Shown here: piece by piece, positions 1 to 10,761 of the stretch
How positions within the stretch are numbered: the stretch's first letter is position 1
Layout: each line of letters starts with the position of its first letter
Assembly (NCBI GenBank): GCA_016717115.1
Contig: JADKGE010000012.1
Coordinates: 45,001 to 100,565, forward strand
DNA from: Actinomycetota bacterium
GTDB lineage: Bacteria > Actinomycetota > Actinomycetes > S36-B12
Direction: 5' to 3'
Length of the DNA stretch: 55,565 nucleotides
Notes under the pieces: model-generated
Seen by the model: the letters and a program-made list of their open reading frames with translations, nothing else
The model's database searches: none
What the model was told of the DNA's origin: nothing
Program-made: the position numbers and the translations under genes

Positions 1-1928
<1,928 letters not shown>

Positions 1929-2029
1929 TAACTTTTGTAACTCGCGTCCACTGTGCGGTTCCCGAGATTCGGTCGGGAACCTTAAGCACTCATGATTTGT
2001 GCTTGGTTATCGTTGAAATCTCAATAGAG

Positions 2030-2147
2030 TTTCGGCGGCCATAGCGAGAGGGAAACGCCCGGTCCCATTCCGAACCCGGAAGCTAAGCCTCTCAGCGCCG
2101 ATGGTACTGCTCGGGTGACTGGGTGGGAGAGTAGGACGCCGCCGGAC
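2030..2147 (+). rRNA. rrf: 5S ribosomal RNA
   Basis: About 118 bases with complementary ends ('ttcggcggcc' and 'ggacgccgccgg') and the typical internal 'cccattccgaacccggaagc' block of loops B-C. It lies about 100 bases after the 23S 3' end, in the normal 23S-5S order. Ends are set from the terminal stem and could shift by one or two bases. Confidence 0.95.
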
Positions 2148-2155
2148 ATTTTTCG

Positions 2156-2188
2156 ACAAAGGTCACCTTCGGGTGGCCTTTGTCATTT
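2156..2188 (+). terminator. rRNA operon terminator
   Basis: A 12-base stem (acaaaggtcacc / ggtggcctttgt, one G-U pair) is capped by a UUCG tetraloop and followed by 'catttcg'. It sits 8 bases after the 5S gene and fits a strong intrinsic terminator of the rRNA operon. It lies before the start chosen for the next gene. Confidence 0.9.
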
Positions 2189-2215
2189 CGGGACCAGGAT
2201 TTGAGAGGATCGGCT

Positions 2216-3265
2216 GTGAGCTCAGAGCGTCCGGCGAATAGGGGCGGAAACACCGGCAAGCCCTCGGGAGGCAAGCCGGCTGCCGGCCGGCCCAGCTCCG
2301 GGAGGCCGGCGTCGGGCAGACCGTCGGGTTCGGGCAAGCCGTCGGGCGATCGGGCCCGGCCGACGTCCTCGAGCGGTTCGCGGCCGGACAGCGGGAAGCC
2401 GCGTGGCGGCAAGCCGGGCAGTGACAGGTCCGCCAGTGGGAAGCCACGCGGTGACAGGCCCGGGGGTGAGCGTTCTCGGTCCGACCGGCCGGGCACGGAC
2501 CGCGGTCGGCCAGACACGCGTCGAACCGACCGTCCGGCGGCGGACCGGCCGCGGGATCCGTTGATCCCCGACGACGTGAGTCTCGACGAGCTTGATATCG
2601 GCGTCTTCCACGAACTGCGCACCCTCCCCGAAGGCCTGGGCGAGATTGTCGGTCGCCATCTGGTTGCGGCCGATCGCCTTCTTGTCGACGGTGATGTGGC
2701 GGGTGCTCGACTGCACATTGCCGCGGCCAAGCGCCGGGCCGGCCGCGTCGCACCTGTCCGTGAAGCGGCGGGCATCACCGCCTATCTGGCCGGCGACTAC
2801 GCCGAGGCGGTGGCCGAGCTTCGCACCGTGCGGCGGATGACGGGATCCAACGCCTATGTTCCGATGATGGCCGACTGCGAGCGTGGGCTGGGCAAGCCGC
2901 AGCGGGCGCTGGAGATCATCCGGGAGGTCGACCCGAAGTCCGTCGACGGCGACACCCGGGTCGAATTGCTGCTGGTGGCAGCGGGAGCCAGGGCCGACAT
3001 GGGCCAACTCGAGGCCGCGGTCGTGCTGCTGCAGGTGCCCGAGCTGACGAAACTGCCCAAGGGCGCCTCGCGTGCCCGACTCCAGTATGCGTATGCCGAC
3101 CTGCTCGAGCGGGTCGGCCGCGAAACTGAGGCTCGGCAGTGGATGCGCAAAGCCGCCGACTCTGACGTCGACGGGGTGACGGACGCCGTGGAGCGGGTGG
3201 AGGAGGTCGGTGGCCTGAGCTTCATCGAGGAGGAGCTCGACGAGGGTCCGTCCTCGTCCGACTAG
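2216..3265 (+). CDS. TPR-like protein with Arg/Gly/Ser/Pro-rich N-terminus
   Basis: 349 aa from a GTG preceded by 'gagagga' about 8 bases upstream; an earlier in-frame TTG lies inside the rRNA terminator and is unlikely. Residues 1 to about 115 are low-complexity, with many short G-K-P, S-G-R-P and D-R-P units, basic and probably disordered. The rest is helical and Ala-rich, with TPR-like pairs (for example near 'LAGDYAEAVAELRTV' and 'CERGLGKPQRALEII') and an acidic tail. TPR proteins of this kind sit at the head of the tlyA-recN block in other actinobacteria. An RNA or ribosome-related role is possible but is only inferred from the basic head and the rRNA neighbour. No catalytic motif is visible. 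Confidence 0.85.
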   Translation: MSSERPANRGGNTGKPSGGKPAAGRPSSGRPASGRPSGSGKPSGDRARPTSSSGSRPDSGKPRGGKPGSDRSASGKPRGDRPGGERSRSDRPGTDRGRPDTRRTDRPAADRPRDPLIPDDVSLDELDIGVFHELRTLPEGLGEIVGRHLVAADRLLVDGDVAGARLHIAAAKRRAGRVAPVREAAGITAYLAGDYAEAVAELRTVRRMTGSNAYVPMMADCERGLGKPQRALEIIREVDPKSVDGDTRVELLLVAAGARADMGQLEAAVVLLQVPELTKLPKGASRARLQYAYADLLERVGRETEARQWMRKAADSDVDGVTDAVERVEEVGGLSFIEEELDEGPSSSD

Positions 3266-3348
3266 CTCTGGCCGCGCATCACGTTATACATCGTGGAATG
3301 TTAACCCTGAGCGGTGGCTGAGCGGGTCGCCGGAGCAGGGGGTCCGTG

Positions 3349-6300
3349 ATGCGGAAGATCACGTCGATGCTCGCGGCCGCTGCAGTGGTGCTGGGCGGAC
3401 TGGCCAGCGTCGCGCCAGCGGCTGCCGCGACGGCCTGGGACTACTCGGGCGGGTCGTTCCAGATCAGCGATGGTCAAGGCGGAACGGGCACCGTCACCGT
3501 CTCGAACCTGCGGATCACGGGATCCTCCGCCAGTGGCCATGTTGGCCTGAGCAACGCCCGGTACTCCTGCTCGTCGCAGGGCTTCTCGGGCCTGACCGCC
3601 AACTTCTTCACCGGCTTGTTTGACCCCTGCACGGGGACCATCACCTTCTCGGTGGACTCCGCCGGCGTCCTGTCGGTCACCGACAGCAGCGTCTACATCC
3701 CATCGACCTTCCTCAGTGGGCCGGGTACTGGCTCCGCTCAGGGAACCCCCTACCCGCGCGAGGTGACCTGCGTGGCCACGCGGGACGGGGCGACAGGTGC
3801 GCGTTTGACGATCTCCGACTCCGGCACGGGTGCCGGCTCATACGACATCACGGCGTCCCCGGCTGCCCCTAGCGCGACGATCCCCTCCGTGGCGGCGTCC
3901 GGCACGTCGTCCGGGCCGGTGCCGGCATCGATCACCGGACTGGATCTAGGCACCGACTATACGTTCACGGTCTCGCCGGTGGGTGGCTCCGGGAGCGCCG
4001 GCACCTGCACGGTGAGGACGGAGGAAAAGCCCCAGGCGCCTGTGGGCACGGCAACGTTCGGGGCCGTTTCCGGCTCGGCGGCGTCACCTCTGCAGGAGGT
4101 CAACCTGACCGCGCCAGCTCCTGCGACAGGCTGGACCCTCGCTTGGACCCGCAAGGACGGCACCGCCGTGACCCCGCCGCTCCAGCAGGCATGCACGTCG
4201 ACCGAGACCTACGTGCCGACTCTGGTGCGGCCGGACGTGTCGACGACGATCGTCGGTGCCGACCTGACGGTCACGGCGACGTGCGCGGTGGACACGCCGG
4301 CCTTCGTGGGCGGAATCATCGCGGGCCAGAGCGTCACCGTGAACTACACCCTGCCCGCCCCGGCGCTGCCGGGCGTCCAGGTCTGGGCGAAGTGGCGTCC
4401 CTCGGGGGCGAGGCCAGACGCCGCGATAGCCGTCTCCCTCGGATCACCGGCCCCGGGAAGCACCGCGGGTTCCGGCTCCTTCACGGCCAGCGGTCTCAGA
4501 GTGCCGCAGAGCGCCTACGTGCGTCTGTACACGACCAATGGTCCGCTGACGAGCGGCAATGGCAACGAGAACCGGATTCTCGGGGAAACGCCGCGGCTGA
4601 GCTACCCCACACCGGTGACCGGATCCGAGGGCGGCACGACCGCGCGCGAGGCCAATCCGGTCTCCGCGGATGCTGGGCTGCTGAGTTCGGCCGGGTTCCA
4701 GTACTCCGTCGCACCGGGGTCGTCACTGCCCAACGGACTCTCGCTGGATCGGAACACCGGAGTCGTGCAGTCGAACGGGCAGCCACTCGCGGCCTTCACC
4801 GGGACGGTGACCATCCAGCTCAAGGACGTTGCCGGCCGCGTCGTGACGGCGCCGGTGACAATCCAGATCGCTCCCGCCCCGCCGGCGCCCGGCAGCTTTG
4901 CGTACCCGCCGGCCAGAGGCTACGTCGGCACGCCGTTCTGGGCTGTTCCGACCCGGCTTGCGCCACCCCGGTTCTTCTTCTCACCGGACCTGTGTGCGAG
5001 GGCACCCGGACTTGACCTGAGCAACGCCAACGGATCGATCCAGGGCATCCCCCAGCTCGCCCTGAAGGGCACCTTCGTCGTCATCGCGTCACGGAAACCA
5101 GGCGATCCCTGCTCCGCTCCCGCATCGTCGGACTTCATCGCTCGTACGACGGTGTCGATCCAGATCGGTCAACCGCAGGTGGGATTCACTGTCAACTATG
5201 CGCAGCAGTCGGTGAACGCCCTGGTCGGATCGGCGATCAACGACCCGGCCACTGTGCTCCCGGCCGGTCTTACGGGACTGCGCTTCGCCGTGACGTCTGG
5301 GGTACTCCCCGCGGGGCTGGCCCTCGACGCCGCCACCGGCGCGATCACAGGCGTACCGACGACGCCTGTCGTCTCGCAGGTGGTCATAACGGTGTCGTTC
5401 AACTCCCGGACCACAGCGACAACCGTCGCCTTCACCATCCTGCCTGTCCCATCCGGTGCCAATGCCGGGCTGGCGTACCCGAACGTGGCGGCCGCCCCGG
5501 CGACGGTGCCGCTCTCGGTCCTGCCGTCCGGCGCCGTGACGGGCCAGACGTTCAGCCTCGACGCGGCCAGCCTGGCCGCCGGCATGGCGATCGACCCAGC
5601 CACCGGGAAGATCACCTGGACCCCCAAGTCGACGCAGCGTGGCACCGCCACCGTCACGGTGACGGTGGCCGCGAACGGCACCTCTGCCACCCTTGCCCCC
5701 TTCACCATCACGGTGGTCGCGGCCCCCGCGACGAGCAGGCCGGCGACGACGCCGACGACCGCAGCCCCTTCAGCAGGCGTTGCGGCGACGGGTGGCACGG
5801 GTGGTTCCAGCGGTGCGTCCGGCTCCGGGCAGCAGGCTGACCAATGTCTCGCGCCGAACGGCACGATCTACAGCGACATCCACGGCTCCGCCGGTTCGAC
5901 GCTGACGATGGCGCCCAACACGATCGGCCTGCCGATTCCGGCCTCGTTCACGGTTACCGGCGGCTCGCTGCCTTCGGGCGTGTGGCTCGACGGCAACGCT
6001 GGCGTCATCTCGGGCACGCCCGAGCGGTCGAACGGCGGCCAAGGGGCGGTTGAGATCACCACGACATGGCCGGACGGCACGGTGCGGGTCAGCGACTTCA
6101 TGATCGCCATCGACGATCCCCATCACGCGGTGAACTACCCCAATCGGATCATCGGGTCGATTGGCGAGTCCGTGGCGGTCACGCCGTTCGAGGTCAATGC
6201 CGTCGGCGCCACCACCTACCAGCTGGTGTGCGGTGAGCTACCTCCCGGTTTGGTTCTGAACGCGGCGACCGGCGTTGTTTCGGGCACGCCGACCGGGCTG

Positions 6301-6942
6301 GTCGAACGTCCAGTGCCGCTGCGCCTCCGGATGACCGATTCCTACGGCTGGGTGGACTCGTCGTTCATCCTGGTCGTGGACCCGGGGGTGACCCCGTGGC
6401 TTCGCTACCCCGAACTCGCCGAGCTTGGCTACGGTCGCAAGGCCAGCATCGTGCCCACGCGGTCCGGACTCCCGCCGTCGGACTCGTACCGGATCACGGG
6501 CAAGCTGCCGCGGGGCCTGACCCTCAACGCGAAGACGGGCGTCATCTCCGGAGTCGCCAAGGTGCGTAACGGGCTCGTCTACGAGCCGACCATCACCGCC
6601 ATCGGCGTGGACGGCCAGCCTCAGGTGTCGACGGTGCCGAGCATGACGGTGGTGAAGCCTGCCGTGCCCATGCGGGTCACGGCCCGGCCGGTGACGAAGG
6701 CGCTCAAGCGCGGATCCACGATCGTCGTCGTCAGGGTCAAGCACCCGGTGGCCTCGCGGCTCACGACGCGCGTCACCTGCTCGTCGTGCACGCACAGCTT
6801 CAACACCAAGACCGGGCGCATGGTCGTGAAGGTGGCGAAGGCCGGGACGACGGTCAAGGTGCGGATCGTCGCATTGCCGGTAGGGAAGGCGCGCACGGCC
6901 TACGCCGGTCACGTGTGGACGCGGATCTGGCGGGTGCGGTAG
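3349..6942 (+). CDS. Large secreted Ig-like (He_PIG-type) repeat protein
   Basis: 1197 aa. The ATG at 3349 is preceded by 'aggggg' at about 6 bases; a GTG one codon earlier is the alternative. A Sec signal peptide covers about residues 1-28 (Ala-rich core ending in PAAAATA). The N-terminal part contains fibronectin-III-like beta segments. Putative-Ig repeats follow, each marked by the motif LP-x-G-L-x-L-(N/D)-x-x-T-G-x-(I/V)-x-G, near residues 460, 653, 744, 874, 964 and 1051. A Thr/Ser/Pro/Ala-rich linker lies around 790-830. The C-terminal about 80 residues carry a CSSC pair and end in Arg/Lys-rich strands. No LPXTG sorting signal or C-terminal membrane helix is seen, so the protein is probably secreted or loosely wall-bound. 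Adhesion or carbohydrate binding is inferred only. Its stop is 4 bases from the end of the convergent metallo-hydrolase gene. Confidence 0.93.
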   Translation: MRKITSMLAAAAVVLGGLASVAPAAAATAWDYSGGSFQISDGQGGTGTVTVSNLRITGSSASGHVGLSNARYSCSSQGFSGLTANFFTGLFDPCTGTITFSVDSAGVLSVTDSSVYIPSTFLSGPGTGSAQGTPYPREVTCVATRDGATGARLTISDSGTGAGSYDITASPAAPSATIPSVAASGTSSGPVPASITGLDLGTDYTFTVSPVGGSGSAGTCTVRTEEKPQAPVGTATFGAVSGSAASPLQEVNLTAPAPATGWTLAWTRKDGTAVTPPLQQACTSTETYVPTLVRPDVSTTIVGADLTVTATCAVDTPAFVGGIIAGQSVTVNYTLPAPALPGVQVWAKWRPSGARPDAAIAVSLGSPAPGSTAGSGSFTASGLRVPQSAYVRLYTTNGPLTSGNGNENRILGETPRLSYPTPVTGSEGGTTAREANPVSADAGLLSSAGFQYSVAPGSSLPNGLSLDRNTGVVQSNGQPLAAFTGTVTIQLKDVAGRVVTAPVTIQIAPAPPAPGSFAYPPARGYVGTPFWAVPTRLAPPRFFFSPDLCARAPGLDLSNANGSIQGIPQLALKGTFVVIASRKPGDPCSAPASSDFIARTTVSIQIGQPQVGFTVNYAQQSVNALVGSAINDPATVLPAGLTGLRFAVTSGVLPAGLALDAATGAITGVPTTPVVSQVVITVSFNSRTTATTVAFTILPVPSGANAGLAYPNVAAAPATVPLSVLPSGAVTGQTFSLDAASLAAGMAIDPATGKITWTPKSTQRGTATVTVTVAANGTSATLAPFTITVVAAPATSRPATTPTTAAPSAGVAATGGTGGSSGASGSGQQADQCLAPNGTIYSDIHGSAGSTLTMAPNTIGLPIPASFTVTGGSLPSGVWLDGNAGVISGTPERSNGGQGAVEITTTWPDGTVRVSDFMIAIDDPHHAVNYPNRIIGSIGESVAVTPFEVNAVGATTYQLVCGELPPGLVLNAATGVVSGTPTGLVERPVPLRLRMTDSYGWVDSSFILVVDPGVTPWLRYPELAELGYGRKASIVPTRSGLPPSDSYRITGKLPRGLTLNAKTGVISGVAKVRNGLVYEPTITAIGVDGQPQVSTVPSMTVVKPAVPMRVTARPVTKALKRGSTIVVVRVKHPVASRLTTRVTCSSCTHSFNTKTGRMVVKVAKAGTTVKVRIVALPVGKARTAYAGHVWTRIWRVR

Positions 6943-6946
6943 CCCG

Positions 6947-7890
6947 TCAGGCTCCGGCACCGGCGCGCTTGTCGAGCCAACGGATGATGCCGTGCACGTT
7001 GGCACCGATGCCCGACAACTCGTCGAACTTCTCCACGCGGGCGGCATCCGCGTAGAACTCGGGGTGCAGCTCGCGGTCCTTCGCGCGCACCATGGCAATG
7101 ACGTGCTCGACGTCGGGGACTCGGCATGGGCGACGGCGACGGCCTCGACCCAGTAGCGCAGCTCGGCCTGGGACTTGTCGAGTGTGGCCGGGACGTCGGT
7201 GACCGGACCGAAGTGGCTGAAGAGCAGCCGAGTGGCCTGGGTGTCCTGCATGCGCGCCAGCGAAGACAGCGCGAGGTCGAGGTCGAAGTCCGGTGGCGGG
7301 GTCGCGGGCCGGACATCGGCCGTCTCCGGCACGTACACGCCAGCCGCGTCCCCCGTGTAGAGGTCACCGGTCTGGGTATCGAGGAGGCCGACGTGATGGG
7401 ACGCGTGGCCGGGGTTGTGGAAGGCCTCGAGCCTGCGGCCGTCGCCCAGATCGATCTCGCCGACGTCGCCGAGAACGACGAGGCGTTCGGCCGGCACCGG
7501 CAGCAAGTCGCCGAAGAGCCGGTCCATGTCGGGCCCGAAGACGCGGTGCGCACTCGCCACGAGGCGGCTGGGATCCACGAGGTGCCGAGCGCCCCGCTCG
7601 TGAACGACGATCGTCGCGTTCGGGAAGGCCTGCGCGAGATCGCCAACGCCGCCGGCATGGTCGAGGTGGATGTGGGTGACGACAATCGTCGAGAGGTCGG
7701 CCGGGCCGATGCCGAGGTCGGCCAGGGCATCGATCACGACATCGGCCGAGCGAGCCGTGCCCGTCTCGACGAGGCACGGTCGGGCGGACCGGATGAGGTA
7801 GCCCGAGGTGATGCCGGTGTAGCCGCCCATGCGCGTGTCGATGTGGAAGACCTCGTCTCCGAGGTCCTCGATGGCGGGGTTGGTGTGCAC
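6947..7890 (-). pseudogene. MBL-fold metallo-hydrolase, one-base frameshift near C-terminus
   Basis: The protein reads from a GTG at 7890. It has the metallo-beta-lactamase signature THIHLDHAGG, then NPGHASHHVGL, YTGDAAGVY and FSHFG, which supply the usual two-zinc ligands. The frame is lost at 7115-7118, a run of four G on the plus strand. Adding one G restores ESPDVEHVIAMVR and continues to a normal end (RWLDKRAGAGA) at 6947, giving about 314 aa. All metal-binding motifs lie before the break. Substrate is unknown; the fold covers glyoxalase II-like and lactonase-like hydrolases. The gene is divergent from the SSB-like gene. The shift may be a sequencing error rather than a true mutation. 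Confidence 0.8.
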
Positions 7891-7896
7891 GAACGC

Positions 7897-7902
7897 ATTA
7901 TG
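7897..7902 (-). promoter_or_regulatory. -10 box for the MBL gene (leaderless start)
   Basis: On the minus strand CATAAT is followed by 6 bases and then the GTG at 7890. This is close to TATAAT and places the transcription start at or next to the start codon. No Shine-Dalgarno sequence precedes the GTG. Confidence 0.5.
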
Positions 7903-8038
7903 AACCGTCCACAGGGCCACCGGAGGGTGGTCCGGCGTCCCCAGGCCGCCTCTCAACCGGTGCGCGTCGGGCGGCCGAGGGCGACTATCGGCGAGTGTCC
8001 CCACGAGGGTCGGGGCCTGACAAGGAAGGGAGTGCGGC

Positions 8039-8401
8039 ATGTCCGACGAGGACGGGGCGCCCACGGGAGGCTTCAGCGAGGTGGTCGTCGTCGGCCGGCT
8101 CGGCGCGAAGACCGACGTGCGGGAACTGCCCAGCGGGGACACGGTCACGGTCTTCACGGTCGTGGTCGACCGACCTGCTCGCCCTCGGGCCGAAGGGTCG
8201 AGCAGGGCACCGACCGTCGACGCGATCGCCTGCCAGGCCTTCCGAACCGCGGTGGGTCGGCGGGTCGAGTCGCTCGCGGCGGGAGAGTGGGTGCGGGTGG
8301 AGGGCTCGCTGCGACGACGGTTCTGGCGAGCGGGCAGCGGCCTGGGCAGCGCGATGGAGGTCGAGGCGACACGCGTCGCGAGGGTGCGCGTGCGACCATA
8401 G
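8039..8401 (+). CDS. Short single-stranded DNA-binding protein (SSB paralogue)
   Basis: 120 aa from an ATG with 'aaggaaggg' 8 bases upstream. The sequence reads as one OB-fold: an initial strand VVVVGRLG, then TVTVFTVVVDRP, a central ACQAFRTAVGRRVESLAAGEWVRVEGSL-like core (interrupted here for brevity) and a final strand. It resembles bacterial SSB but ends in VRVRP straight after the OB-fold. It lacks the Gly-rich linker and the acidic tip through which replicative SSB recruits partners, so it is more likely an accessory paralogue (SsbB-like) than the housekeeping copy. It is divergent from the MBL gene and 4 bases before the next TPR gene. Confidence 0.85.
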   Translation: MSDEDGAPTGGFSEVVVVGRLGAKTDVRELPSGDTVTVFTVVVDRPARPRAEGSSRAPTVDAIACQAFRTAVGRRVESLAAGEWVRVEGSLRRRFWRAGSGLGSAMEVEATRVARVRVRP

Positions 8402-8405
8402 GCGC

Positions 8406-8858
8406 GTGCCGGAGCGAGCAGACGTCGACGCCTCGGGCGCACCGACTCCCGACGGCACGCCGTACGACTGGTACCACCGAGCCATCGCGCTGCTCGACAG
8501 CGGCGACAGTGACGCCGCTGCCCTGCTCCTCGAACGGCTTCGAGAGGTGGATCCCACCTCCACCTCGGTGCTCGAGGCGCACGCTCGGGCCCTCTTCGAC
8601 GGGCGCCGTTACGCCGAAGCCGCTGGTGCCTTCGAGGAACTCGTCGAGCGGAGCCCAGCCGAGGACTACGCCCACTACGGGCTCGGCGTGTCGCTGTGGC
8701 GACTGCAGCGCTTCCCGCAGGCGCGCGACCACCTGGCGATGGCCTTCGTCATGCGCCCGGAGCGCGCCGAGTACGGCCTGGCGCTCTCGCAGGTCAAGGC
8801 CACGCTCCGCGCCCGCGCCCTGGCCGGGCTGCCGCTCGAAGGACCGATCTCGACATGA
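8406..8858 (+). CDS. TPR-fold protein preceding the HAD phosphatase
   Basis: 150 aa from the GTG at 8406, 4 bases after the SSB-like gene. Paired helices with TPR spacing are visible (residues about 24-38, 52-70, 84-110, for example YAEAAGAFEELVERSP and FPQARDHLAMAFVMRP). Its stop overlaps the ATG of the HAD gene (ATGA), so the two are translationally coupled. The same TPR-HAD pair lies upstream of tlyA in mycobacteria (Rv1691-Rv1692). Function is unknown; a scaffold role is inferred from the fold. Confidence 0.85.
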   Translation: MPERADVDASGAPTPDGTPYDWYHRAIALLDSGDSDAAALLLERLREVDPTSTSVLEAHARALFDGRRYAEAAGAFEELVERSPAEDYAHYGLGVSLWRLQRFPQARDHLAMAFVMRPERAEYGLALSQVKATLRARALAGLPLEGPIST

Positions 8859-9910
8859 CCATTGACCTCCCGGGCACGGCGGGCATCGCTTCGGCGCAAG
8901 AGGTGTCCTCACGCCTCCTCGACCGCTTCGACGCCCTCCTGTTCGACCTCGATGGGGTGGTCTACGTCGGCCCGGCCGCCGTTGCGCATGCGGCCGATGT
9001 CATCGAGCTCGCTCGGCGATCCGGGGTCAAGTGCGTCTTCGTGACCAACAACGCGGCCCGGCCGCCGGGCGACGTCGCCGACCACCTCACTGGCATCGCC
9101 GTGGCCGCCAGCGCCCACGACGTCGTCACGTCGCCGCAGGCGGCCGTGTCGGTGCTCGGCCAGCACGTGCCCGACGGCAGCAGGGTGCTGGTCATCGGTG
9201 GGGCGGGGATCGTCGAGGCCCTCACCGACCGGGGCTATGTGCCCGTGCGCAGCCTCGACGACGCACCAGCGGCCGTCATGCAGGGCTACTCGCCCGACCT
9301 GACGTGGCGCGACCTGGCCGAGGCGACGTTCGCCGTGCGCAGCGGACTGCCGTGGATCGTCACCAATCCCGACCTGACGTTCCCAACGCCTCGGGGGGTG
9401 GCACCCGGGAACGGGGCGCTCGCCGGCATCGTGGCAAGCACCGTGGGCCGACTCCCCGATGCCGTGGCCGGCAAGCCCGAGCCCCCACTGCTCCGCGAGG
9501 CCATCGCCCGCACGCACGCCGAGCGGCCCCTGATGATCGGTGACCGACTCGACACGGATATCGCCGCGGGGTCGCGAATCGGGATCCCGAGCCTGCTCGT
9601 CTTCACTGGAGTCACGACGTTCTCCGAGGTCGTGTCGGCCATTCCGGCCGAGCGACCGGACTTCCTCGGTTACGACCTGCGCACGCTGCTTGAGCCGTAC
9701 CCGGAGGTCAGGGTCGCGGACGACAGGGCCACCTGCGCCGGCGCCGAGGCGCGCGTGGTGGGCCATCGGATCGTGGTCGAGCCCGGGAACGGCGACGGGC
9801 CCTGGGACGGGCTGCGAGCCACAGCGGCCCTGGCCTGGCGCCTCGCCGACGCGGGGATCGTCGTCGATCCGTCGGCGGCGATCGACACGCTCTCAGTGCC
9901 CCGCACCTGA
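8855..9910 (+). CDS. HAD-IIA family sugar/glycerol phosphatase
   Basis: 351 aa. The ATG overlaps the preceding stop. HAD motifs are complete: motif I DLDG (Asp31 nucleophile, Asp33), motif II in VTNNAA, Lys207 in GKPEPP, and motif III GDRLDTD (Asp230, Asp234). The cap sits between motifs II and III, as in NagD/4-nitrophenylphosphatase-type enzymes. About 80 extra residues follow the HAD core. The mycobacterial protein in the same place (Rv1692) is a glycerol 3-phosphate phosphatase, so a similar role in phosphoglycerol recycling is likely but inferred. The next gene has its own candidate promoter in the gap. Confidence 0.92.
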   Translation: MTIDLPGTAGIASAQEVSSRLLDRFDALLFDLDGVVYVGPAAVAHAADVIELARRSGVKCVFVTNNAARPPGDVADHLTGIAVAASAHDVVTSPQAAVSVLGQHVPDGSRVLVIGGAGIVEALTDRGYVPVRSLDDAPAAVMQGYSPDLTWRDLAEATFAVRSGLPWIVTNPDLTFPTPRGVAPGNGALAGIVASTVGRLPDAVAGKPEPPLLREAIARTHAERPLMIGDRLDTDIAAGSRIGIPSLLVFTGVTTFSEVVSAIPAERPDFLGYDLRTLLEPYPEVRVADDRATCAGAEARVVGHRIVVEPGNGDGPWDGLRATAALAWRLADAGIVVDPSAAIDTLSVPRT

Positions 9911-9932
9911 CCCTCGGGCCGCCCGCAGCCGG

Positions 9933-9938
9933 TACGGT
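9933..9938 (+). promoter_or_regulatory. -10 box upstream of the phasin/BMFP-like gene
   Basis: TACGGT lies about 30 bases before the ATG at 9968, leaving a short leader with a Shine-Dalgarno sequence. The surrounding 'ggtacggtggggcacccg' is nearly the same as the sequence before aroH (23500-23518). Confidence 0.5.
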
Positions 9939-9967
9939 GGGGCACCCGCCACGACAAGGGAGTGAGA

Positions 9968-10486
9968 ATGGTTCTGGACGACCTGCGCAACTACCTGCAG
10001 ATGGCCAGCGGCCTGACGGAGGCGACCACGTCGAAGGCCAAGGACGTGGTGGGCAGCCTGCTCTCGCAGGGGTTGTCGCTCTCGAGCAAGGCCATGCCCG
10101 CCCCAGAGATGATGGGCCAGGTGCAAGAGCTCGCCGACGATCTCGTGACCACCAGCCGGAACAACCGGGAGATGCTCGTCGGGATGATCCGGTCGGAAGT
10201 CGATCGTGCCGTCGGGCGGATGGGCTTCGTCCGTGAGGACGAGCTCGCGGCGCTGCGCCGTCACGTGCAGCGCCTCGAGAAGCAGATCAACGACCTCGAG
10301 GCCGCGAGCCGACCCTCCAGCACGACCTGGCCCGCTGGAGCCGCGCCGACGGCCGCCCCGACGGTGAGCGCACCCGAGCCGACCGTCGCCGACGTGCCTG
10401 CCGACTCAGGAGAGGTCGACGCCCCCGTGAAGAAAAAGAAGAAGAAGATCCTCGTCGAACCGCAGGACGGAGCGCCGACGTCATGA
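9968..10486 (+). CDS. Phasin/BMFP-like coiled-coil protein
   Basis: 172 aa. ATG with 'aagggag' 5 bases upstream; a GTG two codons earlier is possible. The N-terminal half is amphipathic helix, then a long helix leads into the heptad segment EDELAALRRHVQRLEKQI, resembling the C-terminal coiled coil of BMFP/YqiC-type and phasin-like proteins. A disordered Pro/Ala/Thr linker follows, then a run of five or six lysines and an acidic end. No enzyme motif. In actinobacteria a protein of this kind commonly lies between the HAD gene and tlyA. Membrane- or granule-surface association is inferred from the family resemblance only. Confidence 0.75.
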   Translation: MVLDDLRNYLQMASGLTEATTSKAKDVVGSLLSQGLSLSSKAMPAPEMMGQVQELADDLVTTSRNNREMLVGMIRSEVDRAVGRMGFVREDELAALRRHVQRLEKQINDLEAASRPSSTTWPAGAAPTAAPTVSAPEPTVADVPADSGEVDAPVKKKKKKILVEPQDGAPTS

Positions 10487-10740
10487 CCGAGGGCGACGTC
10501 ACGCCGGAGGAGGCGCTCGACGCGGCGCTCGAGGCCGACGACGTCCTCCTGCTCGACGAGATCGATGCGGAGCCGGTCCTGCCGATGTGGGAGGCCACGG
10601 GCGAGCCGCGTGTCGACGAGGCCCTCGATCTTCTCGGGCGCCTGGACCCCGAGCGCGTGGATGAGCATGCGGAGGTCTTCGACACGATCCACCAGCGGCT
10701 GCGGGCCACCCTGTCCGACCTGGACAGTGCCACGTCCTGA
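10483..10740 (+). CDS. Small acidic conserved protein before tlyA
   Basis: 85 aa, overlapping the preceding stop by ATGA. Strongly acidic and helical (about 25 Asp/Glu), with a repeated A-L-D-A-A-L-E pattern and a WEATGEPRVDEALDLL segment. It sits where mycobacteria carry the small Rv1693-type gene between the HAD phosphatase and tlyA. No known motif and no function assigned. Translational coupling suggests it is made with the coiled-coil protein. Confidence 0.8.
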   Translation: MTEGDVTPEEALDAALEADDVLLLDEIDAEPVLPMWEATGEPRVDEALDLLGRLDPERVDEHAEVFDTIHQRLRATLSDLDSATS

Positions 10741-10761
10741 CGTGCGCGAAAGGAGCATCGG

